Below, one piece after another: positions 9,253 to 19,221 of a stretch of DNA of 64,000 bases. Made by a program: the position numbers and the translations under genes. The notes under the pieces were generated by a model that had not been told where the DNA came from, ran no database searches, and worked only from the letters and a program-made list of their open reading frames with translations. The stretch spans positions 1 through 64,000 of the forward strand of contig NZ_NCEN01000004.1 in the NCBI RefSeq assembly GCF_002280675.1, given 5' to 3'. Position 1 is the stretch's first letter. Each line of letters starts with the position of its first letter. This stretch comes from Novosphingobium sp. 32-60-15 (GTDB lineage: Bacteria > Pseudomonadota > Alphaproteobacteria > Sphingomonadales > Sphingomonadaceae).

Positions 9253-10304
9253 GCTGCTGCCCGGTGCTCCGCCTGATTTTCGCCCGCGTTAGCCAGTTGA
9301 TGCTCAATCGCGCGACCATAGAAATCGGCAAGGCTGGCAATGACCGCATCAGGATCATCGATAAAGTTGACCTTGTTCCGGAAATCGGCCGAGCCGTGAA
9401 GGCCCTTGGTATACCAACCCAGATGCTTGCGCGCCATGTTGACACCCGTAACCGTGCCGTAATGCGCCTGCATGGCATGATAATGCTCAATGATCAGCGC
9501 GTATTGTTCGGCCAACGTCGGATCGGCCAAACGCTCACCCGTTTGCAGCCAGTGCATCATCTGGCCCAGCAACCATGGACGGCCATAAGACCCCCGCCCG
9601 ATCATTACGCCATCCGCGCCACTTTGCTCGATGGCCGTGGCTACGTCCTCGATCGTACAAATGTCACCATTCACCAGAACCGGCAGCGACACCGCCTCTT
9701 TCACTTGGCGGACGAACGCCCAATCGGCATTGCCTTTGTACAATTGGTTGCGCGTGCGTCCGTGTACAGTGATCATTTTCGCGCCCAAGTCCTCGGCAAT
9801 GCGCGCAAGTTCGGGGGCGTTCAGGCTATCATGGCACCAGCCCATGCGCATTTTGACCGTGACCGGTACGCTGACGGCCTTGACCGTCGCTTCGATCAGG
9901 CGCGTGGCTAGCGGAATGTCGCGCATCAAGGCTGAACCGGCATCACCATTAACAACCTTGCGCACCGGACAGCCCATGTTGATGTCGATGATCGCCGCGC
10001 CCTTGTCCTCGGAAAGCTTCGCAGCCTCGGCCATTTGCACCGGATCACAACCGACAAGCTGCATTGAAACCGGCTCCTCCGTTGGATGCCACGCTGCCTT
10101 CTGGATAGACTGACGCGTTTCGCGGATTGCCGCAGGGCTGGCGATCATTTCGGTTACATTCAGGCCCGAACCAAAGCGGCGCACGATGGTGCGGAAAGGC
10201 AAGTCTGAAACGCCCGTCATAGGCGCAAGCACAACCGGCCAATCTACGTTGACGGGGCCAACCTGGATCGGCTTGAGTTGTGGTGGAACGGGAACGTCGG
10301 ACAT
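9249..10304 (-). CDS. dusB: tRNA-dihydrouridine synthase DusB (NifR3)
   Basis: DusB reduces uridines to dihydrouridine in the tRNA D-loop using FMN and NADPH. The 351-residue product begins with the TIM-barrel substrate motif [15 protein letters not shown] and has [13 protein letters not shown] with the catalytic Cys, [22 protein letters not shown], and [13 protein letters not shown]. It is the first gene of the dusB-ntrB-ntrC-ntrY-ntrX-hfq-hflX operon, the classical nifR3-ntr arrangement of alphaproteobacteria. The leader directly before its ATG can fold into a small hairpin. Confidence 0.96.
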   Translation of the reverse strand: MSDVPVPPQLKPIQVGPVNVDWPVVLAPMTGVSDLPFRTIVRRFGSGLNVTEMIASPAAIRETRQSIQKAAWHPTEEPVSMQLVGCDPVQMAEAAKLSEDKGAAIIDINMGCPVRKVVNGDAGSALMRDIPLATRLIEATVKAVSVPVTVKMRMGWCHDSLNAPELARIAEDLGAKMITVHGRTRNQLYKGNADWAFVRQVKEAVSLPVLVNGDICTIEDVATAIEQSGADGVMIGRGSYGRPWLLGQMMHWLQTGERLADPTLAEQYALIIEHYHAMQAHYGTVTGVNMARKHLGWYTKGLHGSADFRNKVNFIDDPDAVIASLADFYGRAIEHQLANAGENQAEHRAAA

Positions 10305-10312
10305 ACGATAAC

Positions 10313-10331
10313 CTGCCTAAAAAACAGGCAG
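10313..10331 (-). promoter_or_regulatory. Small hairpin in the dusB leader
   Basis: On the minus strand CTGCCT and AGGCAG form a six-base-pair stem around a T-rich loop, ending nine bases before the dusB ATG. The 3' arm overlaps the GG-rich stretch that is the only candidate ribosome site. Folding could reduce translation of the first gene of the operon. The stem is short, so this is tentative. Confidence 0.25.
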
Positions 10332-10404
10332 CTGTCTAAGCCATCGCCACGCAAACGGCAAGGCTGTTGCTCCCACAGGGCAAGCGCTGGTAGAGGCGCC
10401 AACA

Positions 10405-11565
10405 ATGGATAGGCAGGACTCCCCAAACGCCATGCGGACAGCAGCCATTGTCGTGGCTGCGGGCAAAGGACTGCGCACCGGTGGCGCTGTTCCCAAGCAG
10501 TTCGTTGCATGGCGCGGAAAACCCTTGGTTCGGCATTCGGTCGAGGCTTTGGCAATGGCCGGGATTGCACCAATCGTTATCGCTATCCCCGAAGGTTGGG
10601 ATGACATTGCGGCAGCGTCAGTGGCTGGCATTGCCGGGGTGCAATTTGTGCACGGCGGGGCAACGCGGCAAGAATCGGTCAAGCGAGCGCTTGAAGCGTT
10701 GGCGCACGTCGCACCTCAAACCGTGCTGATTCATGACGCCGCGAGGCCTGTTTTGCCGCGCTCAGTCATTGATGGGCTGTTACGGGCATTGGCAAGCGAA
10801 CCTGCAGCGATACCGGTCCTGCCGGTCGTCGACAGCATGGTTCGTGGAACGTCAGGATTTCGGGCAGAAACTGTAGCGCGCGATGAACTCTACCGCGTGC
10901 AAACCCCCCAAGGTTTTGATTATAGTGCAATACTTGAAGCGCACAGACGGTGGCAAGGTCCGTTTGACGCAGGCGACGATGCCCAAGTTGCTGATGCTGC
11001 CGGGATGCAGGTCACGTTAACCGCAGGTGACGAAGACTTGCGAAAAGTGACGTTCGCCGCCGATTTACAGGAGCCTTCAATGAACCGTCCCCCGCGCACA
11101 GGCATGGGCTTTGACGTCCACCGGCTTGTCGAAGGCGAGGACTTGTGGCTTTGCGGTGTCAAAATACCGCACGACAAGGGCCTTTCGGGGCACTCAGACG
11201 CAGACGTTGCGATTCACGCGCTTGTCGATGCTCTGCTGGGCGCCATTGCTGCGGGCGATATTGGCGATCACTTCCCTCCATCTGATCCGCATGGGAAAGG
11301 CGCTTCATCGGACCGGTTTCTGGCCCACGCAGCGCAGCTTGTGGCCAAGGACGGGTATCGCATTGCCAACGTTGACGTCACGATCATTTGCGAGGCGCCG
11401 AAGATCGGACCGCATAAGTTTGTGATGCGCGAGGCGCTTGCCCGGATTCTCGGGATTGACTTGGCCGCCGTCTCGGTCAAGGCGACGACTACTGAACGGT
11501 TGGGACTGACAGGGCGCGGTGAAGGTATCGCGGCGCAGGCTGTGGTCACGGTTGTTCCAGAGTGA
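10405..11565 (+). CDS. ispDF: Bifunctional IspD/IspF of isoprenoid synthesis
   Basis: This fused enzyme carries two steps of the MEP pathway: formation of CDP-methylerythritol (IspD) and of the cyclic diphosphate (IspF). The IspD half (about residues 10-225) has the nucleotide-binding start AAIVVAAGKGLRTGG, VPKQF, HDAARP and VQTPQGFDY. The IspF half (about 228-386) has GMGFDVHRL, SGHSDADV, GDIGDHFPP and the C-terminal TTTERLGLTGRGEGIAAQA. A fused IspDF is common in alphaproteobacteria. It is divergent from dusB. The start has GGTAGAGG upstream; an internal ATG at 10432 is the alternative. Confidence 0.96.
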   Translation: MDRQDSPNAMRTAAIVVAAGKGLRTGGAVPKQFVAWRGKPLVRHSVEALAMAGIAPIVIAIPEGWDDIAAASVAGIAGVQFVHGGATRQESVKRALEALAHVAPQTVLIHDAARPVLPRSVIDGLLRALASEPAAIPVLPVVDSMVRGTSGFRAETVARDELYRVQTPQGFDYSAILEAHRRWQGPFDAGDDAQVADAAGMQVTLTAGDEDLRKVTFAADLQEPSMNRPPRTGMGFDVHRLVEGEDLWLCGVKIPHDKGLSGHSDADVAIHALVDALLGAIAAGDIGDHFPPSDPHGKGASSDRFLAHAAQLVAKDGYRIANVDVTIICEAPKIGPHKFVMREALARILGIDLAAVSVKATTTERLGLTGRGEGIAAQAVVTVVPE

Positions 11566-11584
11566 TGGCGTAGGAGAAGAAACG

Positions 11585-12136
11585 ATGGCGTTGTTTCGGT
11601 CAGTTTTCGCTCTTGGCGCGACGGTTGCTCTGGCACAGGGGCAATTTGCCTATGCATCGACGAATGCAGAAAACTGCCTCAGCGAAGCCGAAGTTGGCGG
11701 ATTGGTAGGCTATGCCCTGCCATCCGTCATTGATGGCGCGATGAAGGCATGCAAACCGCACTTGTCGCCAACAGGCTTCTTCGCAACGCGCGGGACTGCA
11801 TTTGCAGGGCAATATGCAGCGCGCAAGGATTTGAACTGGCCCGTTGCAAAAAACGCGTTCCTCAAGCTTGGCGGAAGCAAAGACGCCACGATGAACAGCA
11901 CATTGAAGGCCCTGCCCGATGGTGCATTGCAACCTTTTGTCGAGGCGATGGTTTCGGAAATGGTCGGTGGTGAAATCAAGCCCAACCAGTGCACAGCCAT
12001 TGAACGGGGTGTGCGTATTTTATCCCCGCTTCCGGCCGAAAACACGGCGGAACTTATAACCTTTGTCGTAGTGCTCGCAGACAAACCGAAGAACGGTAAG
12101 CCCGCGTCTCTGCCGATTTGCAAGGCTGCAAACTAA
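11585..12136 (+). CDS. Exported protein of unknown function
   Basis: The 183-residue product begins with a signal peptide (MALFRSVFALGATVALAQGQFAYAS), with likely cleavage near residue 25, so it should be periplasmic. The mature part contains four cysteines, which could form disulfides, and an alanine-rich helical stretch. I recognise no enzyme motif. The open frame extends upstream into the end of ispDF, but the ATG at 11585 follows GGAGAAGAAACG and starts exactly at the signal peptide. It lies between ispDF and pncC on the same strand and is probably transcribed with both. Confidence 0.75.
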   Translation: MALFRSVFALGATVALAQGQFAYASTNAENCLSEAEVGGLVGYALPSVIDGAMKACKPHLSPTGFFATRGTAFAGQYAARKDLNWPVAKNAFLKLGGSKDATMNSTLKALPDGALQPFVEAMVSEMVGGEIKPNQCTAIERGVRILSPLPAENTAELITFVVVLADKPKNGKPASLPICKAAN

Positions 12137-12140
12137 GACC

Positions 12141-12644
12141 ATGGACAGCATTCTTCCCGCAGAAATTGGCATCCTCGCACGCCGCGTGATCGAGGAAAAC
12201 GCAGCCCTTGGCCGCAAGCTGGCTGTTGCAGAAAGCTGCACCGGCGGCTTGGTAGCAGCAGCATTAACCGAAGTGCCGGGAAGTTCGGCCGTGCTTGACC
12301 GTGGATTTGTCACGTACTCAAACGAAGCCAAGATCCAGCTTTTAGGCGTGTCCGAGGACGTGATCGACACGTTTGGCGCAGTCTCTATCGCCGTGGCATG
12401 GTCGATGGCTCAGGGCGCGCTGAAGAGATCAGGGGCTGATGTTGCCGTTGCGATTACAGGTGTGGCGGGTCCTGAAGGCGGGACTGATCAAAAGCCGGTC
12501 GGTACCGTGGTGTTTGCATGCGCCAAGCGCGGGGAAGATCCCGAAGCGACCAATGCTGAACTCAAGATGTTTGAAAACGCGATTACACGGGCAGACGTTC
12601 GCTTTCAGGCAACACTCGTGGCGTTGGAGTTGTTATTGCCGTAA
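12141..12644 (+). CDS. pncC: Nicotinamide-nucleotide amidase (CinA C-terminal family)
   Basis: PncC deamidates nicotinamide mononucleotide to nicotinate mononucleotide and so recycles the pyridine ring of NAD. The 167-residue product corresponds to a stand-alone CinA C-terminal domain. It has VAESCTGGLVAAALT with the catalytic Ser and the signature GVAGPEGGTDQKPVGTV. The N-terminal CinA domain is absent, as in E. coli PncC. The last 40 bases overlap the 3' end of ratA on the opposite strand. Confidence 0.92.
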   Translation: MDSILPAEIGILARRVIEENAALGRKLAVAESCTGGLVAAALTEVPGSSAVLDRGFVTYSNEAKIQLLGVSEDVIDTFGAVSIAVAWSMAQGALKRSGADVAVAITGVAGPEGGTDQKPVGTVVFACAKRGEDPEATNAELKMFENAITRADVRFQATLVALELLLP

Positions 12645-13066
12645 AGTTGCTGGGCACGCTTTTCAAATGCCGCCACCATTTTACGAAAAGCGCTGTCAAG
12701 ATATTGCCCGGCCAGCTTTTCAAAGATCGCATTGCGGAATGCGAAGTCTACGGAAAAGTCGATGCGGCAGCCGCCATCCGCAGATGGCGTAAATGTCCAA
12801 TCGTTCGCCAAATTCTTCAGCGGTCCTTCGAGATACTCGACTTTGATAGACCGATTGCGGTCTTTCAAGACGCGTGAGGTGAACTTTTCCCGCAGCGCGC
12901 TAAAGCCGACCAACATGTCGGCAATCATCACGGTTTCGTCTTCAGATTTGATCCGCGTCGCGACAACCCACGGCAAAAATTCGGCATAGCGGCGCACGTC
13001 AGCGACCAGACTATACATCTGTTCAGCCGACCATGGCAGTTCACGGGTTTCAGCGATATGCGGCAA
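12605..13066 (-). CDS. RatA/Coq10-type START-domain protein
   Basis: This 153-residue protein belongs to the polyketide-cyclase/START family that includes E. coli RatA and mitochondrial Coq10. Features are the N-terminal TRELPWSAEQMYSLVADV, the conserved YAEFLPWVVATR, and a C-terminal amphipathic helix (LDSAFRKMVAAFEKRA). Coq10 proteins bind ubiquinone and help its delivery, while RatA was described as blocking 70S ribosome formation. Sequence alone cannot decide between these roles; in alphaproteobacteria the quinone role is the more likely. It sits directly downstream of lipA on the minus strand. Confidence 0.9.
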   Translation of the reverse strand: MPHIAETRELPWSAEQMYSLVADVRRYAEFLPWVVATRIKSEDETVMIADMLVGFSALREKFTSRVLKDRNRSIKVEYLEGPLKNLANDWTFTPSADGGCRIDFSVDFAFRNAIFEKLAGQYLDSAFRKMVAAFEKRAQQLYGNNNSNATSVA

Positions 13067-13084
13067 GATCAGCCGTCCTTTGCC

Positions 13085-14023
13085 TCAGACTTTTAATGCA
13101 ACCTTGGCGAGTTGCGCTTCGCGCGCCGCCCGCATCTCCCGGAAATCATCGCCCGCGTGATAGCTTGACCGGGTGAGCGGGGTTGCGGCGACTTGCAGAA
13201 AGCCTTTGGCCCGCGCGATGGAACCGTAAGCATCGAATGCCTTGGGCGTGACAAATTCGATCACTTTGGCGTGCTTTGGCGTGGGTTGCAGATATTGACC
13301 CATCGTCAGGAAATCGATCTGCGCCGAACGCATATCGTCCATCACCTGATGCACCTCAAGCCGCTGCTCACCCAGCCCCAGCATAACGCCTGACTTGGTA
13401 AAGATGCGCGGATTGTGGCGTTTTACCTGCTCAAGCAAGCGCAACGAGGCGTAGTAGCGCGCGCCCGGTCGTATCGTCGGGTATAGCCGTGGCACGGTTT
13501 CAAGATTGTGATTGTAAACGTCTGGACCAGCATCGACGATGGCTTCGACTGCGGATTCCATCTTGTTGCGGAAATCAGGCGTCAGGATTTCGATGGTCGT
13601 GTCCGGCGTCATCTCACGCAGGGCTTTGATGACTTTGACGAAATGGCCTGCGCCACCGTCGGGCAGATCATCGCGGTCAACCGACGTGATAACAATATGC
13701 GTAAGGCCCAACTTTGCAGCAGCGGTGGCGACGTTCATCGGTTCCAGCGGGTCAACTGCACGTGGCATACCCGTCTTCACGTTGCAGAAAGCGCAGGCGC
13801 GGGTGCAAACATCGCCCAGGATCATCACCGTGGCGTGCTTCTTGGTCCAGCATTCACCGATGTTCGGACACGCAGCCTCTTCACACACCGTGTTCAGACC
13901 GAGTTTGCGCATCAAGTTGCGCGTTTCGCCGTAACCTTTGCTGGTGGGGGCTTTGACACGGATCCAGTCAGGTTTCCGTTGACGCTCGGGCTTAAGGGCC
14001 GGTGATGAAGCAGTTTCGTTCAT
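13085..14023 (-). CDS. lipA: Lipoyl synthase LipA
   Basis: LipA is a radical SAM enzyme that inserts two sulfur atoms into octanoyl groups on lipoyl domains. The auxiliary cluster motif [13 protein letters not shown] and the radical SAM motif CTRACAFC are both present. The family end motif RSSYHAGD is also present. The frame is open to 14065, but ATG at 14023 (MNETASS) fits the family. That start gives 312 residues. Likely substrates in this window are the lipoyl domains of PdhB and PdhC. It is divergent from the carbonic anhydrase gene and precedes the ratA-like gene. Confidence 0.96.
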   Translation of the reverse strand: MNETASSPALKPERQRKPDWIRVKAPTSKGYGETRNLMRKLGLNTVCEEAACPNIGECWTKKHATVMILGDVCTRACAFCNVKTGMPRAVDPLEPMNVATAAAKLGLTHIVITSVDRDDLPDGGAGHFVKVIKALREMTPDTTIEILTPDFRNKMESAVEAIVDAGPDVYNHNLETVPRLYPTIRPGARYYASLRLLEQVKRHNPRIFTKSGVMLGLGEQRLEVHQVMDDMRSAQIDFLTMGQYLQPTPKHAKVIEFVTPKAFDAYGSIARAKGFLQVAATPLTRSSYHAGDDFREMRAAREAQLAKVALKV

Positions 14024-14088
14024 GCCGATCAGATAGGCGCAACTGCATTCACTTGAAAGACCCAATTGATACGTCCATTGTCACACCC

Positions 14089-14742
14089 ATGGACCAAACC
14101 GCGACACCAGAACTCGATCGGCTTATCGCCGGATATCAACGCTTCCGCGAACAAGCGTGGCACCCGAAGCTGGAACGGTGGGCAGAACTGAATACCGGCC
14201 AAGCGCCGGACACTATGATCATCGCGTGTTCGGATAGCCGGGTTGATCCTGCACAGATATTTGATGTCGATCCGGGAGAAATTTTCGTGGTGCGCAATGT
14301 TGCCGCGATGGTGCCGCCGTTTGAAACAACGCCAGGGCATCACGGCGTTTCAGCCGCGCTTGAATTTGCTGTACAAGTACTGAAGGTTAAAGAAATCATC
14401 GTGATGGGCCATGGCCTTTGCGGCGGTTGCAAAGCGGCCTTGTCGCAAGACCTTAAAGGCACAGAGCCCGGTCAAGGCGGTTTCATCGCCGATTGGATTG
14501 CGCTGCTGGATGATGCGCGCGAGGAAGTCGTAGGGAAGCACGGCAGTTCCGGCCAAGCAGCGGAGCGTGCAATGGAACTGGCCGGTGTTCGCGCCAGCCT
14601 CGCCAACTTGCGCACTTTCCCTTGTGTGCAGATCAAAGAGGGCCGCGGCCAACTACGACTACGCGGCGCGTTCTTCGCGATATCGGACGGGTTGCTACAT
14701 CTGCTTGATGAAGCAACAGGAGAGTTTGCACCGGTCAACTGA
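14089..14742 (+). CDS. Beta-class carbonic anhydrase
   Basis: The enzyme interconverts carbon dioxide and bicarbonate with a zinc ion. The 217-residue product shows the zinc-binding and catalytic motifs of the beta class: CSDSRVDP (Cys and the Asp-Arg dyad) and, further on, GHGLCGGCKAA (His and second Cys). HHGVSAALEFAV also matches the family. There is no signal peptide, so it should be cytoplasmic. Upstream in-frame starts exist at 14002, but they overlap the divergent lipA start; ATG at 14089 is the family-like start. A terminator follows 18 bases after the stop. Confidence 0.95.
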   Translation: MDQTATPELDRLIAGYQRFREQAWHPKLERWAELNTGQAPDTMIIACSDSRVDPAQIFDVDPGEIFVVRNVAAMVPPFETTPGHHGVSAALEFAVQVLKVKEIIVMGHGLCGGCKAALSQDLKGTEPGQGGFIADWIALLDDAREEVVGKHGSSGQAAERAMELAGVRASLANLRTFPCVQIKEGRGQLRLRGAFFAISDGLLHLLDEATGEFAPVN

Positions 14743-14760
14743 CGCGGCGCAGACCAACCA

Positions 14761-14793
14761 AAAAAGGGCGGCCCGCAAAGGCCGCCCCCTTTT
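14761..14793 (+). terminator. Bidirectional rho-independent terminator
   Basis: GGGCGGCC and GGCCGCCC form a perfect eight-base-pair stem with a six-base loop, followed by TTTT and preceded by five A residues. It lies between two convergent genes, the carbonic anhydrase and the TPR-like protein, and can serve both strands. Confidence 0.85.
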
Positions 14794-14823
14794 CGTATCA
14801 AGGCGTTTTATGCGCCCAAAAGG

Positions 14824-16149
14824 TTACGGACGCGCTTGCGTCGTAGCGAAGGCAGACCACAGCCGGGCCAGTGAAGCGCGCGCGCCACCGACTTGCGCAA
14901 AGGAAGCTTTGGCTTCTTCAAACTTGTCCTGATCAATTTGTGCAATGCCTAGACGTGTCAGCGCACGATCTTTGTCGATGTTGCCCTTTTCAAGGGCCAT
15001 CTTGTACATCTCTTCTGCCTTGGCAGCCTCATCGTATGACAGGTAAGCATCGGCCATTGCCAATGCGCTTCGGCCATCCTTGCCTGCGCGGGCTTCGCGG
15101 TCCAATGCTGGCAGTGAAGCCTTATCGGCTGCAATGCGGCCCTTGGCTTGTGACATGGCGTCGGCGACAAAAGGATCGTTGGCGCGCAAAACGCCTGCCT
15201 TTACGCCACTTTCAGCAACCTTGAGCACTTCGCCGGGCAGACGACGCGGATCGGCAGCTTCGATATATTCGATATATTCACGCTCGACATACTTCGGATC
15301 GTTCTGGAACCCGCCCGAGCGGAGAAGAAGGCGTCCAAGATCAAGCGATTCCTGATTGGTGAACGTGCCAAATTCACGCGCAAGCTGGCCAGCACCAAGC
15401 CAATTGAGGGCCGTCGGATCATTCTCGACCATCATCGTCGACCATTCGATCGCTTGAGGACCGAGGCGGTTCTTGTATGCAATCAGGTTTGCCCGCTTGT
15501 ACCAGCCTTCAGGCACTACGCCGCCAGCAGCCTTGCGCGCTGTCAGGGCCGAACGAAGGGCATCGAGCGCCTGCGCATGCTGGCCTTGCTGCGAATAGCT
15601 GTCTGCCAGCAGTTCGGCTGCCGTGTCATCCTTGTAATTGGCCTGCACGACCGTCGTCAGCGCCGCAATCGCCGCAGGGTAATCCTTGTTTGAATAGGCG
15701 AAATTGCCAAGATAGAATTGATATTCGGTCACATTGGCCGCAGGCACCATGCCGCTGTCGAGCATGTTCTTCATGCCGCGCTGCCGCATGGCGACGTCGT
15801 TCAAGGTTCCGCCGATGCTGACGCCCCAGCCCCCAGCGGCCATGCGATCAAGCGGCGTCGAGATGGCAGCTTCAGCTGCGGCCAACTCTGCTTTCGCATT
15901 GGTGAGCAAAGCAGCCTGCGCTTCAGGTGTTGCGCCCTTTTTCTTGGCTTCATCAAGAGCAGTTACAGTTTTCTGGATGGGGCCAGCGGCAGCAACAAAC
16001 TCTTTCGAGTACGATGCCTTTACTTCCTTTGGCTTCTTTTCTGCAGCGATTGCTGCTGTGGCGCCCACGGTCAGCGCTGCTGCGCCGATGCTGGTGGCGA
16101 GCACGAGGGCCATCGCCGTCTTGCCAATCAACCCAAAAGTAGCACGCAT
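14824..16149 (-). CDS. Exported TPR-like repeat protein, unknown function
   Basis: The 441-residue product has a signal peptide or signal anchor (GKTAMALVLATSIGAAALTVGATAAIA). A helical repeat region follows, with TPR-like units such as NFAYSNKDYPAAIAALTTVV, SYSQQGQHAQALDALRSAL and AMADAYLSYDEAAKAEEMY. It is probably periplasmic and binds other proteins. No catalytic motif is visible. ATG at 16149 was preferred to an upstream start at 16206 because it opens directly onto the signal sequence and has GGAGACG upstream. It is divergent from gyrA. Confidence 0.8.
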   Translation of the reverse strand: MRATFGLIGKTAMALVLATSIGAAALTVGATAAIAAEKKPKEVKASYSKEFVAAAGPIQKTVTALDEAKKKGATPEAQAALLTNAKAELAAAEAAISTPLDRMAAGGWGVSIGGTLNDVAMRQRGMKNMLDSGMVPAANVTEYQFYLGNFAYSNKDYPAAIAALTTVVQANYKDDTAAELLADSYSQQGQHAQALDALRSALTARKAAGGVVPEGWYKRANLIAYKNRLGPQAIEWSTMMVENDPTALNWLGAGQLAREFGTFTNQESLDLGRLLLRSGGFQNDPKYVEREYIEYIEAADPRRLPGEVLKVAESGVKAGVLRANDPFVADAMSQAKGRIAADKASLPALDREARAGKDGRSALAMADAYLSYDEAAKAEEMYKMALEKGNIDKDRALTRLGIAQIDQDKFEEAKASFAQVGGARASLARLWSAFATTQARP

Positions 16150-16464
16150 ATAACTCGTCTCCTGTTCGACCGGATGCGGCGGCGGGGCTACCGTGCCTTG
16201 CGCCACAGCGCATCCTGTGTCCTCTCACCATTGGCTGCTTCCGCTAGTGGCGCGGAATTTTAACCTTGGCAACGGGGTGAGCGCTACCCTTTTCTCTTTG
16301 AACGACAATTGAATGACACCTCGTCCCAATATTCATGCAATCCGTCGCAGATGTGGAAAACCGCCATCAAAACCGGGGCATCAGGCCTGTGTTGCTGGTC
16401 ATCCCCGGTCAATTGGCCTAGAGCCTTGACGCATCCCTGAAACAAAAACGAAAAAGCCACCATA
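16150..16464. other. Divergent intergenic region of the TPR gene and gyrA
   Basis: This region must hold the promoters for both flanking genes. A TTGACG at 16426-16431 may be a -35 box for gyrA, but no good -10 follows. ACCGGGG at 16372-16378 and CCCCGGT at 16403-16409 could pair around a loop of 24 bases in the gyrA leader. A small minus-strand frame (16284-16535) overlaps the gyrA start and looks spurious. No gene is supported here. Confidence 0.4.
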
Positions 16465-19221
16465 GTGAGCGACGATACCACCATCATCGACCCCCCGATC
16501 CCAGCGCCGGAAGGCGAATTCCAGCGGATTGACATCGTCGATGAAATGAAAACCAGCTACCTTGATTACGCGATGAGCGTAATCGTCAGCCGCGCGCTGC
16601 CCGATGTGCGCGATGGTTTAAAGCCAGTTCACCGTCGCATCTTGTGGACCGGCCACGAAAACGGCTTCGTCTCGACCAAAGCCTATCGCAAGTCGGCGCG
16701 TATCGTTGGCGATACGATGGGCAAATATCACCCGCATGGCGATAGCGCGATCTACGATGCCTTGGCGCGTATGACGCAAGACTGGTCGATGCGGCTGCCG
16801 CTGCTCGATGGTCAGGGCAACTTCGGTTCGATGGACCCCGATCCTCCGGCATCAATGCGTTACACCGAAGTGCGTCTGGCCAAAGTGGCAGATTCGCTGC
16901 TCGCCGATATTGAAAAAGACACGGTTGATTTCACGCCCAACTATGACGGGTCGGAACATGAACCGCAGGTTCTGCCCGCGCGCTTCCCCAACCTGCTGGT
17001 CAACGGCGCTGGCGGTATCGCGGTTGGCATGGCCACCAACATTCCGCCGCATAACCTTGGCGAAGTGATCGATGGTTGTCTGGCCTACATGGACAACCCG
17101 CTGATCACGATTGACGAGCTGATCCAGATCATTCCGGCACCGGATTTTCCCACCGCGCCGTTGATTCTTGGCCTTTCTGGTGCGCGCAAGGCATACCACG
17201 AAGGCCGTGGCTCGATCATCATGCGCGCGCGCCACAAGGTTGAGGAAACCCGTGGTGATCGCCGGGCTATCGTGCTCACTTCGATCCCGTATCAGGTTGG
17301 CAAGTCCGGCCTGGTTGAAAAGCTGGCCGAGGCCGCCAAGGACAAGCGGATCGAAGGCGTTTCGGACATCCGCGACGAATCGAGCCGTGAAGGTGTGCGC
17401 GTCGTCATCGAACTGAAGCGCGATGCCACACCCGAAGTCGTGCTCAACCAGATCTGGCGCAACACCCCTGCCCAATCCAGCTTCCCCGCCAACATGCTGG
17501 CAATCCGGGGCGGCCGTCCCGAGGTTCTGAACCTCAAGGACATCATCGAAACCTTCGTCCGCTTCCGCGAAGAGGTCATCACGCGCCGCACCAAGTTTGA
17601 ACTGAACAAGGCGCGGGACCGCGCCCATATCCTGCTCGGCCTCGTCATCGCGGTGACGAACCTTGATGAAGTGGTGCGGATCATCCGTGGGTCGCCCAAC
17701 CCCGCTGCTGCACGCGAAACGCTGATTGCGCGCGAATGGCCGATGGGTGAAATTGCCCCGTACATCAAATTGGTTGAAGCCATCGAAGACATCGGCGTCG
17801 CTGATGCAGCGACATATCGCCTGTCCGAAACGCAAGTCCGCGCTATTCTGGAACTGCGCCTGCACCGCCTGACGGCCCTGGGCCGTGACGATATTGGTGG
17901 TGAGCTGGAAGGCTTGGCGGTTGCCATCACCGAATTCCTCTCGATTCTGGCAGACCGGGTGAAGCTCTACGGCGTGATGCGCGAAGAATTCCTCGAGGTC
18001 CGCCAAGCCTATGCCACGCCGCGCATGTCTGAAATCATGCCTGCCGCTGATGGCATCGAAGATGAAGACCTGATCGAGCGTGAGGACATGGTCGTCACGA
18101 TCACGCTTGACGGCTACATCAAACGCACGCCGCTCTCCACCTTCCGTGCGCAGAACCGTGGCGGTAAAGGCCGTTCGGGCATGGCGACGAAAGAAGAAGA
18201 TGCCGTCGCCACGATGTTCGTTACCAGCACCCATACACCGGTGCTGTTCTTCTCGACGGCGGGCAAGGTCTATCGCCTGAAAGTCTGGCGCTTGCCTGAA
18301 GGCGGGCCGACCACGCGCGGACGCCCGGTCGTAAACTTGCTCCCTGCGCTCGATAAGGACGAGACTATCGCAACCGTGTTGCCCCTGCCCGAGGATGAGG
18401 CGGAATGGGGCAAGCTTTCGGTCGTATTCGCCACGGCCAAGGGCAACGTCCGCCGCAATTCCATGGATGCATTCGCTAACATCCCGTCCAACGGCAAGTT
18501 CGCGATGAAGTTTGATGCTGACGAGGATGGCTCACCCAATGTGGACCGCCTGATCGGCGTCGCCTTGCTCGAAGCCAGTGATGACGTCCTGCTTGCCACC
18601 CGCGCAGGCAAGGCTATCCGCTTTGCTGGCGATGAAGTGCGCGAGTTTACAAGCCGCACCTCGACCGGCGTACGCGGCATGACGTTGAAAGGCGATGACG
18701 AAGTTATCTCGCTATCAATTCTCCACCGCGTCGGCGCCACACCTGAAGAACGTGAGGAATACTTACGTTTCGCCCCGTGGAAGGGCGAGAAGGAAGGCGA
18801 GATGGCTGATCAGGAACGCTATGCCGTTATGGCCGAGCGTGAGCAGTTCATCCTCACCGTCTGCGCCAATGGCTATGGCAAGCTTTCCTCAGCGTTTGAA
18901 TATCGCCGCACCGGTCGCGGTGGCCAAGGCATTACCAATATTGATAACATTGCCCGCAACGGGCCGGTGGTCGCCAGCTTCCCGGCAGTTCAGGCTGACC
19001 AGTTGATGCTCGTGACCGATCAGGCCAAGCTGATCCGCCTGCCCTTGGCGTCGTTGCGCGTGATTGGTCGTGGCTCGGCGGGCGTCCGCTTGTTCAGCGT
19101 GGCTGATAAGGAGCATGTCGTCAGTGCCGTCCGGCTTGCGGAAGACACCGAAGTTGTCGAAGACGTTGAAACTGAAGTTGATGGCGGTGAAGCTGACGTG
19201 GGTGAGAGCGCTTCGGAATGA
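16465..19221 (+). CDS. gyrA: DNA gyrase subunit A
   Basis: GyrA cuts and rejoins DNA in the A2B2 gyrase that introduces negative supercoils. The 918-residue product contains the winged-helix domain, the active-site Tyr133 in [10 protein letters not shown], and a C-terminal DNA-wrapping beta-pinwheel with GyrA-box variant QNRGGKG. A second RTGRGGQG lies further on. The quinolone-determining region reads [10 protein letters not shown], so the positions equivalent to E. coli Ser83 and Asp87 (here Ser94 and Asp98) are the susceptible wild-type residues. The start is GTG, with no strong ribosome site. An acidic tail ([13 protein letters not shown]) ends the protein. The stop overlaps the next gene as ATGA. 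Confidence 0.98.
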   Translation: MSDDTTIIDPPIPAPEGEFQRIDIVDEMKTSYLDYAMSVIVSRALPDVRDGLKPVHRRILWTGHENGFVSTKAYRKSARIVGDTMGKYHPHGDSAIYDALARMTQDWSMRLPLLDGQGNFGSMDPDPPASMRYTEVRLAKVADSLLADIEKDTVDFTPNYDGSEHEPQVLPARFPNLLVNGAGGIAVGMATNIPPHNLGEVIDGCLAYMDNPLITIDELIQIIPAPDFPTAPLILGLSGARKAYHEGRGSIIMRARHKVEETRGDRRAIVLTSIPYQVGKSGLVEKLAEAAKDKRIEGVSDIRDESSREGVRVVIELKRDATPEVVLNQIWRNTPAQSSFPANMLAIRGGRPEVLNLKDIIETFVRFREEVITRRTKFELNKARDRAHILLGLVIAVTNLDEVVRIIRGSPNPAAARETLIAREWPMGEIAPYIKLVEAIEDIGVADAATYRLSETQVRAILELRLHRLTALGRDDIGGELEGLAVAITEFLSILADRVKLYGVMREEFLEVRQAYATPRMSEIMPAADGIEDEDLIEREDMVVTITLDGYIKRTPLSTFRAQNRGGKGRSGMATKEEDAVATMFVTSTHTPVLFFSTAGKVYRLKVWRLPEGGPTTRGRPVVNLLPALDKDETIATVLPLPEDEAEWGKLSVVFATAKGNVRRNSMDAFANIPSNGKFAMKFDADEDGSPNVDRLIGVALLEASDDVLLATRAGKAIRFAGDEVREFTSRTSTGVRGMTLKGDDEVISLSILHRVGATPEEREEYLRFAPWKGEKEGEMADQERYAVMAEREQFILTVCANGYGKLSSAFEYRRTGRGGQGITNIDNIARNGPVVASFPAVQADQLMLVTDQAKLIRLPLASLRVIGRGSAGVRLFSVADKEHVVSAVRLAEDTEVVEDVETEVDGGEADVGESASE

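Noticed and set aside
16284-16535. Minus-strand frame of 83 codons overlapping the gyrA start
   Set aside because: It covers the gyrA leader and first codons, has no ribosome site and resembles no family. It looks like a chance frame.
16732-16767. Quinolone-resistance change in GyrA
   Set aside because: The residues are Ser94 and Asp98, the wild-type state, so no resistance is predicted from this gene.
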